Shown: in pieces, positions 27,654-35,814 of the stretch
How positions within the stretch are numbered: position 1 is the first letter of the stretch
Layout of the letters: the number at the start of each line of letters is the position of its first letter
Assembly: GCA_020636535.1 (NCBI GenBank)
Contig: JACJXT010000013.1
Span: 310,001 to 374,000, forward strand
From: Chitinophagales bacterium
Lineage (GTDB): Bacteria > Bacteroidota > Bacteroidia > Chitinophagales > JADIYW01
Length of the DNA stretch: 64,000 nucleotides
Direction of reading: 5' to 3'
The notes under the pieces: generated by a model
The model's database searches: none
What the model was told of the DNA's origin: nothing
The model's input: the letters and a program-made list of their open reading frames with translations, nothing else
Program-made: the position numbers and the translations under genes

Positions 27654-28697
27654 ATGGAAAAGCACTTAAACTCTATTAGAAATATATTATTCTTTTTTAC
27701 GGGAATAACTATTTTATTTTTGATGAACTTATTTAGTGATATATTAGTTCCATTAATATTAGCATTATTTCTAGCAGTCTTGTTTCAACCAATACTAGCA
27801 TGGCTCGACAAAAAAAAAGTACCTTTATTTGTTGGTGTTGGACTATTGTGGTTATTAAGCATAGGTATTATGGTAGGCGTTGGCTATTTATTCTATAATA
27901 CTTTTCAAGAGCTAATTAGAGATAAAGAAGAAATTATATTTCAACTAAAAACAAAGTTAGACCAATTGTTATCACACTACGAATCATTTTCTGGGCAAAC
28001 ACTAGATATAGATTTAATGATAGATACTTTTACTAAAGAATTCATGACCGATAAATCGACTATTTTCATTGGTAATGTAGGAGAATTTCTAGAAGAATTT
28101 TTACTAACCATAGTCTATTTAGTTATTCTAATGTCTGGAATAATGCGTTATGAAAACTATTTACATTATTTAGCAGGAGAAGAACAAAGTGGAAAATTTA
28201 TTTCTTCGTTTGAAGAAGTAAAAACAGGTATAGTGAGTTATGTAGAAGTAAAATTTTTTACTAGTTTTTTATATGGAATAGGTGTGTTTATTATCTGTAA
28301 ACTATTTGGCTTAAGATTTGCTTTTATGTGGGGATTTTTAAGTTTCATGTTAAATTTCATACCATTAGTTGGAGCATTAATTGCCTTAGTACCAGTATTC
28401 TTTCTAGGTTTAATACAATTTGACAATGCTTTTACTGCTTTATTTTTAATTGTAATTGCTTATGTTTATCATGCACTACTCGCATCTGCAATTGAACCAT
28501 ATTTTTTAGGTAAAGGAGCATCATTAAATATAATAGCAGTAATAGTAGGTTTATTATTTTGGGGATTTTTATGGGGAATTCCAGGAATGTTTCTATCAGT
28601 TCCATTAACAGTATTAGTAAAAGTAGTATTAGCACAAATAGAAGGAGCCGAAATTTTTGTACGACTACTAGGCACTCAAAATGGAATAAAGAAGTAA
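27654..28697 (+). CDS. AI-2E family transporter (PerM/UPF0118)
   Basis: 347 aa with seven or eight transmembrane helices in the family arrangement: a hydrophobic N-terminal block (helices at about 10-80), a central extracytoplasmic segment (about 85-145) and a C-terminal block with FLSFMLNFIPLVGALIALVP and FLGKGASLNIIAVIVGLLFW, the family signature. Members are called autoinducer-2 exporters, but the substrate is known in only a few; some work as Na+/H+ antiporters. It begins directly after the dapF stop, so it is in the same operon. Confidence 0.88.
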   Translation: MEKHLNSIRNILFFFTGITILFLMNLFSDILVPLILALFLAVLFQPILAWLDKKKVPLFVGVGLLWLLSIGIMVGVGYLFYNTFQELIRDKEEIIFQLKTKLDQLLSHYESFSGQTLDIDLMIDTFTKEFMTDKSTIFIGNVGEFLEEFLLTIVYLVILMSGIMRYENYLHYLAGEEQSGKFISSFEEVKTGIVSYVEVKFFTSFLYGIGVFIICKLFGLRFAFMWGFLSFMLNFIPLVGALIALVPVFFLGLIQFDNAFTALFLIVIAYVYHALLASAIEPYFLGKGASLNIIAVIVGLLFWGFLWGIPGMFLSVPLTVLVKVVLAQIEGAEIFVRLLGTQNGIKK

Positions 28698-28722
28698 AAG
28701 TATAAATTTACCAAGACAAAAA

Positions 28723-28927
28723 ATCTAAAAATCTTGGTTCTAGCAATCTTCTATAAAATCTAAATACTTCTATACTTTTCATTACTTCAATAAAATTACT
28801 AATTTAGCATAAAAAATAGTTATCTTATGTCATCAACCTAAGCGTTAGCAAAAATGCTTATATTTTTATAATCATCTCATTAATCAAAAAAATCTAATAT
28901 CTAAAAATCTTGGTTCTAACAATCTTC
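28723..28927. repeat. Direct repeat pair, 29 bp
   Basis: The sequence starting ATCTAAAAATCTTGGTTCTA occurs at 28723-28751 and again at 28899-28927 with one mismatch in 29 bases, 176 nt apart in the same orientation. Between them lies a small inverted repeat TAAGC...GCTTA (28847-28868). It fills most of the gap between the permease gene and yidD; no gene is visible here. Confidence 0.7.
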
Positions 28928-28952
28928 AAAAAAACCTCACTACTATAAAAAA

Positions 28953-29186
28953 ATGAAACTACTCAATAAAATAATTACTTTTCCATTTATACTATTAATT
29001 ACATTATATAGAGTAGGAATATCACCATATTTAGGTCAAGGTAAATGTAGGTATCAACCAACATGTTCTAAATATGCATTAGAAGCACTACAAAAATATG
29101 GACTTTTTAAAGGCGGATATCTAGCAGCAAAAAGAATATTGTCTTGTCATCCTTGGGGTGGAAGTGGTTACGATCCAGTTCCTTAA
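28953..29186 (+). CDS. yidD: Membrane protein insertion efficiency factor YidD
   Basis: 77 aa, the normal size. A short amphipathic/hydrophobic N-terminus is followed by the family signature CRYQPTCSKYALEALQKYG and ILSCHPWGGSGYDPVP, with three conserved cysteines. YidD assists YidC-dependent insertion of inner-membrane proteins. In many bacteria it sits between rnpA and yidC; here it is alone between a repeat-rich gap and a C-terminal protease. Confidence 0.95.
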   Translation: MKLLNKIITFPFILLITLYRVGISPYLGQGKCRYQPTCSKYALEALQKYGLFKGGYLAAKRILSCHPWGGSGYDPVP

Positions 29187-29309
29187 TAAAATACTAAAAA
29201 TTAAAATTTTAACAATTTCTCACCTAATTACTTTTCAGTTCAATAATTTTAACTATTTTGAAGCTCATAAAATAGTAGTTTAGTACTTGTAATAATTAAT
29301 CGACAATTT

Positions 29310-30953
29310 ATGAAAAAATACATCTTAATCTTATTATTGTTTTTAGTATTAACCACTCGAGCAAACGACGACAATAATAGATATTTTGAAATAGCCAAAA
29401 ACTTAGAAATATTTACTACATTATATAAAGAGTTAAACTATAACTATGTAGATGAAATAGATCCAAATAAAATTATGACCGATGGTATTAATAAAATGCT
29501 AGAAGGTTTAGATCCATTTACCAATTATATTACTGGTGCAGATATAGACGAATATCGCCTACAAACTACTGGTAAATATGGTGGCATTGGTGCAAGAATT
29601 GGCAGACAAGATGGCTTGGTAATGATTACCGAACCGTACGAAGGTTATCCAGCACAAAAAGCAGGTTTACAAGCTGGCGATAAAATTATAGAGATTGATG
29701 GAAAATCTTGTAAGGATTATTCTCCAGATGAAGTGAGTGAATTGCTAAAAGGCGAACCAAACACACCATTATCGTTGAAAGTAATAAAAGCAGTTACCAA
29801 TAAAGAAGCATCATATACTTTTAATAGAGCAGAAATTAAAATTAAAAATGTACCATACTTCGGAATGCTAAACAACAATATTGGCTATATGAAACTAGAA
29901 TCTTTCACAGAAAATGCAGGTAAAGAAGTACAAGATGCATTGAAAGATTTAAAAGCTCAAGGTGCAAAAGGCATTGTTTTAGACTTAAGAGGAAATGGCG
30001 GAGGTTTGCTTAACGAAGCCATTACCATTTGCAATACATTTGTAAACAAAGGCATTAATATAGTAAGTACTAAAGGTAAGGTTACAGATTACAATGTAGA
30101 TTATCCAACGCTTGCAGATCCTGTAGATGTAAACATTCCTTTGGTTATTTTAACCGATGGTGGTTCTGCTTCTGCATCAGAAATTGTTTCTGGTTCTATG
30201 CAAGATTTAGACAGAGGTGTTATCATCGGACAAAATACTTACGGAAAAGGATTAGTGCAAATTACCAAACCAATTGCTTATAAATCTCAGTTAAAAGTTA
30301 CCATTTCTAAATATTATATTCCTAGCGGAAGATGTATTCAACGAATCGATTACTCACATAGAGATGATGATGGCAATGCAAATGCAGTTCCAGACTCTCT
30401 TAGAAAATCTTTCAAAACTAAAAACGGTAGAATTGTAAAAGACGGTGCAGGTATTGAACCAGATATTAAAATGGAATCACATCAATGGGGAATTATTACA
30501 GCTACTTTATTTAGAGATTATTTTATATTTGATTATGCCAATAAATATTTTGTAGAACATCCAACACTAAGAGATGGCAATAAATTTAAATTAACGGATG
30601 CAGAGTACGATGATTTTGTAAATGCATTAAAAGGCAAAGATTACGATTATACTACTTATAGTGAAGATGCTTTAGCAGAATTAAAAAAAGATGTTCAGAA
30701 AGATAGTGTGTCAGCAAGTGTAATGAGTTTAATCAACGACTTAGAACAAAAAATAAAACACGACAAAGAACAAGACATTTATAAATACAAGAACGAAATA
30801 AAACAATTACTACAACAAGAAATTGTAAGCAGATACAATTACGAAGCAGGAAGAATAGAAAATGCACTGCAATCTGATGAAGAAGTAAAAAAAGCAGTAG
30901 ATATATTAAGCAACACAGGCGAGTATCATAAAATATTAGGAATAAATAATTAA
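29310..30953 (+). CDS. C-terminal processing protease, S41 family
   Basis: 547 aa with a signal peptide (MKKYILILLLFLVLTTRA). A helical N-terminal domain is followed by a PDZ domain (about 85-165, GGIGARIGRQDGL, AGLQAGDKIIEIDGK) and the S41 catalytic domain. The nucleophile lies in GGSASASEI (Ser286-290) and the general base is Lys313 (YGKGLVQ). The C-terminal ~130 residues are helical, Lys/Glu-rich. CtpA/Tsp-type proteases trim or degrade periplasmic proteins at their C-termini. Single gene between yidD and tsaB. Confidence 0.93.
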   Translation: MKKYILILLLFLVLTTRANDDNNRYFEIAKNLEIFTTLYKELNYNYVDEIDPNKIMTDGINKMLEGLDPFTNYITGADIDEYRLQTTGKYGGIGARIGRQDGLVMITEPYEGYPAQKAGLQAGDKIIEIDGKSCKDYSPDEVSELLKGEPNTPLSLKVIKAVTNKEASYTFNRAEIKIKNVPYFGMLNNNIGYMKLESFTENAGKEVQDALKDLKAQGAKGIVLDLRGNGGGLLNEAITICNTFVNKGINIVSTKGKVTDYNVDYPTLADPVDVNIPLVILTDGGSASASEIVSGSMQDLDRGVIIGQNTYGKGLVQITKPIAYKSQLKVTISKYYIPSGRCIQRIDYSHRDDDGNANAVPDSLRKSFKTKNGRIVKDGAGIEPDIKMESHQWGIITATLFRDYFIFDYANKYFVEHPTLRDGNKFKLTDAEYDDFVNALKGKDYDYTTYSEDALAELKKDVQKDSVSASVMSLINDLEQKIKHDKEQDIYKYKNEIKQLLQQEIVSRYNYEAGRIENALQSDEEVKKAVDILSNTGEYHKILGINN

Positions 30954-31076
30954 ACAATGTTATTTATATGTAATAAGTAATAGAAGTATACTATAATACA
31001 CTTTGCTTAAAAATATTAGAAATGTCTTCTACTAGAATCTGCGATTTCTGCGAGAAAAAATAATAAAATATAAATA

Positions 31077-31742
31077 ATGATATTAGCACTAGATGCAGCT
31101 GTAAAACAATGTTCTGTAGCACTCTTTACAACTTCTGTTATTGTAGATGAAATAGTAGAAGCCAACGCATTCAATGCTTCAGAAAAAATAAATGTACTCA
31201 TACAAAACATCTTGCAACGCAACAATATTACTATGCAAGATATAGAAGCAGTAGCTATTACCAATGGTCCAGGTTCTTATACAGGACTACGAATTGTAAG
31301 TGCCGCTGCAAAAGCAATTTGTTATGCACTCAATATTCCATTAATTACTTGTTCTACATTATTAGTGTCTTGCTACGCACATATAGAAGTACAAAACAAA
31401 TATGATTACTTTATACCAACTATAGATGCAAGACGCGATGAAGTTTTTATGGCTATTTATGATAAAAACTTTAAAGAAGTACTAGCAGACCAACCATATA
31501 TTGTTGTAAATGAGTCGCCAAACTTTATTAATAGCGAAAAAAAATATCTCATTTTTGGAAATGGTGCAGAAAAATTCAAAAAGTTATCCACATTAAATAC
31601 TACAATATGTAATGATACAAATTATTCTGCTAAACATTTATGGTTACCAACTATCAGTGAATTAAAAGCAAAAAACTTTGCAGATGTAGCATATACCAAA
31701 CCCAATTATACCAAGTCATTTTACACCAATCAAAAAAAATAA
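31077..31742 (+). CDS. tsaB: tRNA t6A threonylcarbamoyladenosine biosynthesis protein TsaB
   Basis: 221 aa, ASKHA fold. Begins MILALDAAVKQCSVAL and has the TsaB signature ITNGPGSYTGLRIVSAAAKA at about 62-80, then DARRDEVFMAIYD. TsaB partners with TsaD and TsaE to add threonylcarbamoyl to A37 of ANN-decoding tRNAs. The C-terminal half is short, as usual for TsaB. tsaD and tsaE are not in the window. Confidence 0.93.
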   Translation: MILALDAAVKQCSVALFTTSVIVDEIVEANAFNASEKINVLIQNILQRNNITMQDIEAVAITNGPGSYTGLRIVSAAAKAICYALNIPLITCSTLLVSCYAHIEVQNKYDYFIPTIDARRDEVFMAIYDKNFKEVLADQPYIVVNESPNFINSEKKYLIFGNGAEKFKKLSTLNTTICNDTNYSAKHLWLPTISELKAKNFADVAYTKPNYTKSFYTNQKK

Positions 31743-31824
31743 TTATCTGTTTGCAACCTTTTGATATTACATAACTACTTAATATGTAAACAAACTCTTT
31801 ATTCAATAAAAAAACAAATTAATT

Positions 31825-32157
31825 ATGACAATGGGAATTCCAAAACAAGCAAGTGCAGTAAACAATAATGGTAGTTTTGACTTGCATACGCTAAAAAAAG
31901 CAGTATTAGTACTAAGATCAGTGAATCATGCACTAAGACAAGAAATCATAGAATTGATAGAAACGAATGGTAAAATGACAGTTACAGAAATCTATGTAAA
32001 ACTAAGAGTAGAGCAATCTGTTGCCTCTCAGCATTTGGCTTTATTAAGAAGATCTGGTGTACTAGAAACAGAAAGAGACGGAAAAAATATTTACTATTCT
32101 GTAAACAAAGATAGAATCAGTGAAATCAACCATATTCTAAGAGAATTAATTGGCTAG
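31825..32157 (+). CDS. ArsR-fold winged-helix regulator (paralog 1)
   Basis: 110 aa: winged helix with MTVTEIYVKLRVEQSVASQHLALLRR as the helix-turn-helix (about 53-78) and ERDGKNIYYSVN as the wing. It lacks the ELCVCDL metal site of ArsR/SmtB metal sensors, so its signal is unknown. It lies 83 nt after tsaB and 120 nt before a paralog of the same size and layout. Both are small, basic and probably dimeric. In Bacteroidota such pairs are common near tsaB, but their regulon is not known to me. Confidence 0.85.
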   Translation: MTMGIPKQASAVNNNGSFDLHTLKKAVLVLRSVNHALRQEIIELIETNGKMTVTEIYVKLRVEQSVASQHLALLRRSGVLETERDGKNIYYSVNKDRISEINHILRELIG

Positions 32158-32210
32158 AATAGACTTATCCACATTTTTTTTTAAGAAAATTCATTTTTTT
32201 CTTATATTAG

Positions 32211-32241
32211 TTTGTTATTTAACAATATTCTATTATATTTG
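32211..32241 (+). promoter_or_regulatory. Canonical Bacteroidota promoter of ArsR paralog 2
   Basis: TTTG at 32211-32214, exactly 19 nt, then TATATTTG at 32234-32241: a perfect match to the Bacteroidota primary promoter consensus. The ATG at 32278 is 36 nt downstream, preceded by an A-rich tract rather than a Shine-Dalgarno site, as is normal in this phylum. Confidence 0.75.
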
Positions 32242-32277
32242 TGTACTACATAACTAATAATTAATTAAAAAAAAATT

Positions 32278-32607
32278 ATGGCAAAAATTGAATTAAATCA
32301 AGGACAATTGGAAAGAGCAGCTGAACTATTAAAAGCAGTGGCTCATCCACTTCGTTTCAAAATCATTAAGTTGATTAACGAAAAAGGAGAAGTGAATGTA
32401 AATGTAATTTACAACACACTAAAAATTGAGCAATCAATTACTTCTCAACACCTTAAAGTATTAAGAGGTGTAAATGCTGTTTCTACAAGAAGAGACGGCA
32501 AGAAAATCTTTTATTCTTTGAATGAAGACAAATTCAAAAAACTTCACAAAGGTATTGAAGTATTTGATGAGCAATTAGCAGCTCCAAAAAAAGCTAAGAA
32601 AAAGTAA
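32278..32607 (+). CDS. ArsR-fold winged-helix regulator (paralog 2)
   Basis: 109 aa. VNVNVIYNTLKIEQSITSQHLKVLRG (split across about residues 40-65) is the helix-turn-helix and TRRDGKKIFYSLN the wing; AVAHPLRFKIIKL is the typical ArsR start. A Lys-rich tail (KKAKKK) adds non-specific DNA affinity. No metal-binding Cys motif: the protein has no cysteine at all. It has its own strong promoter and terminator, so it is a separate transcript from paralog 1 and probably well expressed. Confidence 0.88.
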   Translation: MAKIELNQGQLERAAELLKAVAHPLRFKIIKLINEKGEVNVNVIYNTLKIEQSITSQHLKVLRGVNAVSTRRDGKKIFYSLNEDKFKKLHKGIEVFDEQLAAPKKAKKK

Positions 32608-32630
32608 ATTTATTTTTTCTTAAAACCCAA

Positions 32631-32669
32631 AATCCATAACTTAGCAGTTGTTAAGTTATGGATTTTTTT
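32631..32669 (+). terminator. Intrinsic terminator of ArsR paralog 2
   Basis: A perfect 13-bp stem (32631-32643 and 32652-32664, AATCCATAACTTA / TAAGTTATGGATT) with an 8-nt loop and a T run from 32663. It begins 24 nt after the stop codon. Confidence 0.9.
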
Positions 32670-33010
32670 ATTTACAAGAATCTCAACTTGATTAGGTAAG
32701 ACTATAGTGAATAATAAACAAGACCAATATTTTGTATATTGGTTTTTTATACCAAGTTGATTTATAAACCCAAATTATGCATTAGGTACTTTTTATACCA
32801 TGAGTTGCACACATGGTTACTCAAATTGAAGTATTTCATACTTCTTGTTCTAAATAGGAAGTGCGTAGAACTTCAACCTTATTAGAAATGATAGAAAATT
32901 TATGAAATACAGCGTAGCTGTATCACCTTTATAATATTTGTTTAAATCCAAATTATTGATAAACAGTATTTTATCATAACTTTTAGACCGAACTCAGGTT
33001 AGCAATAAAA
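32670..33010. repeat. Repeat-filled part of the 455-nt gap at 32.6-33.1 kb
   Basis: No gene. 32681-32696 (TCTCAACTTGATTAGG) matches 15 of 16 bases of the 57.5-kb CGTCATTC element. 32723-32743 is an 8-bp hairpin ACCAATAT/ATATTGGT followed by six Ts, a second terminator-like structure. 32771-32935 is a copy (A1) of the paired-hairpin element. The remainder to 33010 shows nothing clear. Confidence 0.6.
32771..32935 (+). repeat. Paired-hairpin dispersed element, copy A1
   Basis: Begins CAAATTATGCATTAGG (32771-32786), then a block around ACCATGAGTTGCACACATGG, a 7-bp hairpin GAAGTAT-TTC-ATACTTC (32828-32844), hairpin 1 GAAGTGC-GTA-GAACTTC (32858-32874), AACCTTATTAGAAA, and hairpin 2 ATACAGC-GTA-GCTGTAT (32907-32923). 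Copies A2 (35570-35746, inverted) and A3 (50774-50839) share the blocks. Confidence 0.7.
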
Positions 33011-33037
33011 AAAGAGTTGCCATTAAGACAACTCTTT
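33011..33037 (-). terminator. Terminator of the thioredoxin-fold lipoprotein operon
   Basis: Stem AAAGAGTTG / CAACTCTTT (33011-33019 and 33029-33037), 9 bp, loop 9 nt. On the minus strand it is followed by a run of seven Ts, 25 nt after the stop at 33063. Confidence 0.85.
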
Positions 33038-33062
33038 CTCGATTTAAATTAAATTTGACTAT

Positions 33063-33728
33063 TTATTCTTGTACTTTAATTCCACAACCAACAGCAGCTG
33101 TAGTTTCAGTTTTTACTGGTTCGCCTGCTAATAATGCATCTACTGCTGCTTCTACATATTTTTCAGAAACATCATCTGCATTTTCATAATTATTGTCTAT
33201 TGCTCCAATATACCTAACAATATTTTTGCCATCTTCTTTATTCAATACAAACATATGTGGTGTTTTTGTAGCTCCATATTGCGGAAATATTTTTTGTCCA
33301 TCATCAAACAAATAAGGAAAAGTAAATCCTTTTTCTTTTGCTCTTACTACCATTTTATCAAAACTATCATCTTCGTTTACTGCTGGATCGTTTGGATTGA
33401 TAGCAATTACTGGATAACCAAGTGGTTTATATTTTGCATCTAGTGCAATAATTCTGTCTTCGTAAGCAATAGAATACGGACAGTGGTTACAAGTAAAAGC
33501 AATAATAAATCCTTTTGCATCTGGATAGTCTGCTAATGAAACCATTTTGCCATCTACATTTTTAAGCGAGAAATCGGTAGCTTCATCGCCAATTTTGTAG
33601 CCAGTAGGTGTTGTTTCTTCTACAACAACGGTTTCGGTTTCTTCTGTTGTTTCTTTTGCGTTTTGCTTACAAGCTGTAAATACTACAACTAAAAACAAAG
33701 CCATTACAATTAGGTTGATTTTTTTCAT
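33063..33728 (-). CDS. Thioredoxin-fold (redoxin/AhpC-TSA type) lipoprotein, CxxC
   Basis: 221 aa lipoprotein (Cys20 lipobox, FTAC), a Glu/Thr-rich spacer, then a redoxin domain: IGDEATDFSLKNVDGK, the redox motif CNHCPY (Cys80, Cys83), VIAINPNDP and the cis-Pro loop TKTPHMFVLN. Periplasmic membrane-attached thiol oxidoreductase. The CNHCPYS motif and 'NPNDPAVNEDDSFDKM' match the family of redoxin proteins related to thiol-disulfide isomerases with a preserved resolving Cys. It lies 1 nt after the TlpA-like gene, so the two are co-transcribed. Confidence 0.9.
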   Translation of the reverse strand: MKKINLIVMALFLVVVFTACKQNAKETTEETETVVVEETTPTGYKIGDEATDFSLKNVDGKMVSLADYPDAKGFIIAFTCNHCPYSIAYEDRIIALDAKYKPLGYPVIAINPNDPAVNEDDSFDKMVVRAKEKGFTFPYLFDDGQKIFPQYGATKTPHMFVLNKEDGKNIVRYIGAIDNNYENADDVSEKYVEAAVDALLAGEPVKTETTAAVGCGIKVQE

Positions 33729-33729
33729 A

Positions 33730-34224
33730 TTATAAATATTTGTTGATTAATTGATTTAATTCATCTTCTTTTAATTGACCTTCGTGAAAATAAATTTGCT
33801 TGCCATTTTTATACAAAATAGTAGCAGGAATTGCACCAGTCCAATGCTCATTGATGGCTCTAATCCAAGTGTTCATATTTTTAACATCATTAAGTAATAA
33901 TAAGTCTGTTTGCATATTTTTTTCAGTGGTAAACGGAATTACTTTAGTTTCAAAATCGGCAGCTCTATCTAAAGAAACAAAAACAGTTTTAAATTTTTTG
34001 CTAGAATAAGTCTGACTTGCTTTAATAAAATAAGGCAATTCTTCTACACATGGTTTACACCAAGTTGCCCAAAAATTGACCAATAATAAAGTATCTTTTG
34101 TATTTTCTACATACGATTGATAGCCATTAAAGTCAACTATTTGTTGAATAGGTACTACTTTGGTTGTTTTTGTTTTACACGAAACAAGTGTAATTGTTAA
34201 AAAGGATATTAAAAATAATCTCAT
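33730..34224 (-). CDS. TlpA/ResA-like thioredoxin lipoprotein
   Basis: 164 aa; lipobox Cys16 (LVSC). The thioredoxin domain has LLVNFWATWCKPCVEELPYF, with active-site WCKPC (Cys56, Cys59), and the cis-Pro segment GAIPATILYKNGKQIYF. TlpA/ResA proteins reduce disulfides in the periplasm, often on cytochrome c apoproteins. First gene of a two-gene operon with the redoxin lipoprotein. A cytochrome c lipoprotein is encoded at 57.6 kb but is not linked. Confidence 0.93.
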   Translation of the reverse strand: MRLFLISFLTITLVSCKTKTTKVVPIQQIVDFNGYQSYVENTKDTLLLVNFWATWCKPCVEELPYFIKASQTYSSKKFKTVFVSLDRAADFETKVIPFTTEKNMQTDLLLLNDVKNMNTWIRAINEHWTGAIPATILYKNGKQIYFHEGQLKEDELNQLINKYL

Positions 34225-34315
34225 TATCAGCCAAATATAATATTCATTTTTAAGTTTAGAATCGTTCTAAATAAAAATTAATACTAATTAACTTATTTAT
34301 GCAATATACCTAATA

Positions 34316-35512
34316 TTATTTTATTTTTATATAATTATATGATATACTATTTAATATCAAAATAGCAACTGCTAATACAATACCTAAACTTGCAATAATT
34401 ATACTAGTAAGATTATAGTACAATCCTATTCCACCTGTAAATAAAATTAGTTCAGTAAATATAAATCCAAATATAAATAATAGTAAAGCCATTTTTGTAA
34501 AATGGTTTAATGGAAGCCATTGTTTTGTAAATAGTATAAATAATATAAATGGTGTAAATATTCCTAAGAAATTTAAATGTAAATAAGCAAGAATAATCAA
34601 TTTGTTGTTGAATGCTAATGCATTAAATAATGGTATTACTGATAACGATTGAAGTATCATTTTAAAAATAAAAGAAACAATAAAAATCCACCATAAACTT
34701 TGAATCCATTGACTGTTTTGTACTGTAATTGATTTCCATACACCACTAAATGATTTTATAAAACAGAACAATGCTCCTAGTTGAATTATGGCTACAAAGT
34801 AAGCAGGAATTAAAAAATAACGACTAAAACTCATTCCAAGAAAAGACAAGGAAATTGCAGGAATTACAGCAACACTCATTAATATATAGAAATATTTTAT
34901 GGGTGTAGTCTTGTATTTTATCTGTCGTTCTTCTACATATTGCAACAACAAACCTATAACTACAAATAAAAACCAACCATTGTATTGTAAATGCAAGAAA
35001 GCATATACTGCTGCGTGATATATTTCTGTTCCATTAAAACCTTTGGCGGCTAAAAATCCTATTAAAAATGGCATTAAAGTAGATAGTATACCTACAATTA
35101 ATCCTGTTTTTATAAATACCAGCGACCATGCTTTCTTTTGGCGTGTATCTTTAAAAAATCTAATAATAAACCAATAATTAAATAATTGAAATATGGTTGA
35201 AAAGATAATAGAGAATAAAGCATAACCTTGTATGGCAAATGCTAGTAAAATAGCTAACAAAATAAAAACAGTAAGTTTAAATTGTAGTATATATTTGCCA
35301 TTTTCAATTTGCTGTTGAGTAAGATAACTAGTTGTTAAGAAAAGAAATAAGCTAGTATATATCCAACCTTGGAAACCAATATGCGAATGTGCATGTACTA
35401 AGTTTTGAAAGATAAAGTGTTTAGGAATAAATTGAGCTGAACGAAGTAGTGTTCCTACACTTGCTACAAAGAACAAGAAAAATAAACTTATAATACTCCA
35501 TTTAGGTTTCAT
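34316..35512 (-). CDS. Polytopic membrane protein with three His-x-G motifs (possible heme protein)
   Basis: 398 aa from ATG 35512, about twelve transmembrane helices and almost no loops. Three helices carry related histidine motifs: HAHSHIGFQGW (about 40-50), FLHLQYNGWF (about 172-181, with another His at 166) and YLHLNFLGIF (about 310). Repeated membrane His pairs of this kind occur in heme-copper oxidase subunit I-like and NnrS-like proteins, so heme binding is plausible. The full HCO set (HPE, HH, HxH) is not present. It is not adjacent to oxidase genes but follows thioredoxin-fold lipoproteins in the reading direction of the same strand. Confidence 0.6.
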   Translation of the reverse strand: MKPKWSIISLFFLFFVASVGTLLRSAQFIPKHFIFQNLVHAHSHIGFQGWIYTSLFLFLTTSYLTQQQIENGKYILQFKLTVFILLAILLAFAIQGYALFSIIFSTIFQLFNYWFIIRFFKDTRQKKAWSLVFIKTGLIVGILSTLMPFLIGFLAAKGFNGTEIYHAAVYAFLHLQYNGWFLFVVIGLLLQYVEERQIKYKTTPIKYFYILMSVAVIPAISLSFLGMSFSRYFLIPAYFVAIIQLGALFCFIKSFSGVWKSITVQNSQWIQSLWWIFIVSFIFKMILQSLSVIPLFNALAFNNKLIILAYLHLNFLGIFTPFILFILFTKQWLPLNHFTKMALLLFIFGFIFTELILFTGGIGLYYNLTSIIIASLGIVLAVAILILNSISYNYIKIK

Positions 35513-35569
35513 CAACTAGCAAGTTCAAAGGTAAAGTATTTGTGCAAATCTTAATAATTTGAATTAACT

Positions 35570-35746
35570 CAAATTACGCATTAGGAAAAATAGGTTATTA
35601 TTTTAGATTGTGTAGTTACGCCACGCTTTACTGCTTAAAAGAGCATGTATCGTGCTAATAAAGTTAAAGTAATACGCACTACTTTCTATTTGTATGAAAT
35701 ACTTCAATTGAAGTAACCATGTGCGTAACTCATGGTATAAAAAGCA
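35570..35746 (-). repeat. Paired-hairpin dispersed element, copy A2 (inverted)
   Basis: Fills most of the 302-nt gap 35513-35814. Read on the minus strand from 35746: CTTTTTATACCATGAGTTAC, then the TTCAATTGAAGTATTTCATAC block, a diverged hairpin core (AGTAGTGCGTATTACTT, 35672-35688) and ACTTTATTAG. About 50 of the first 55 bases match copy A1. At its far end, 35570-35585, is CAAATTACGCATTAGG on the plus strand, i.e. the A1 end motif inverted, as expected for a terminal inverted repeat. Confidence 0.65.
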
Positions 35747-35814
35747 GTTAGTATTAACTATTTCTGAAATCAATAGAAGTACAATATACTATTATAATAA
35801 TAAAATATATTAGT

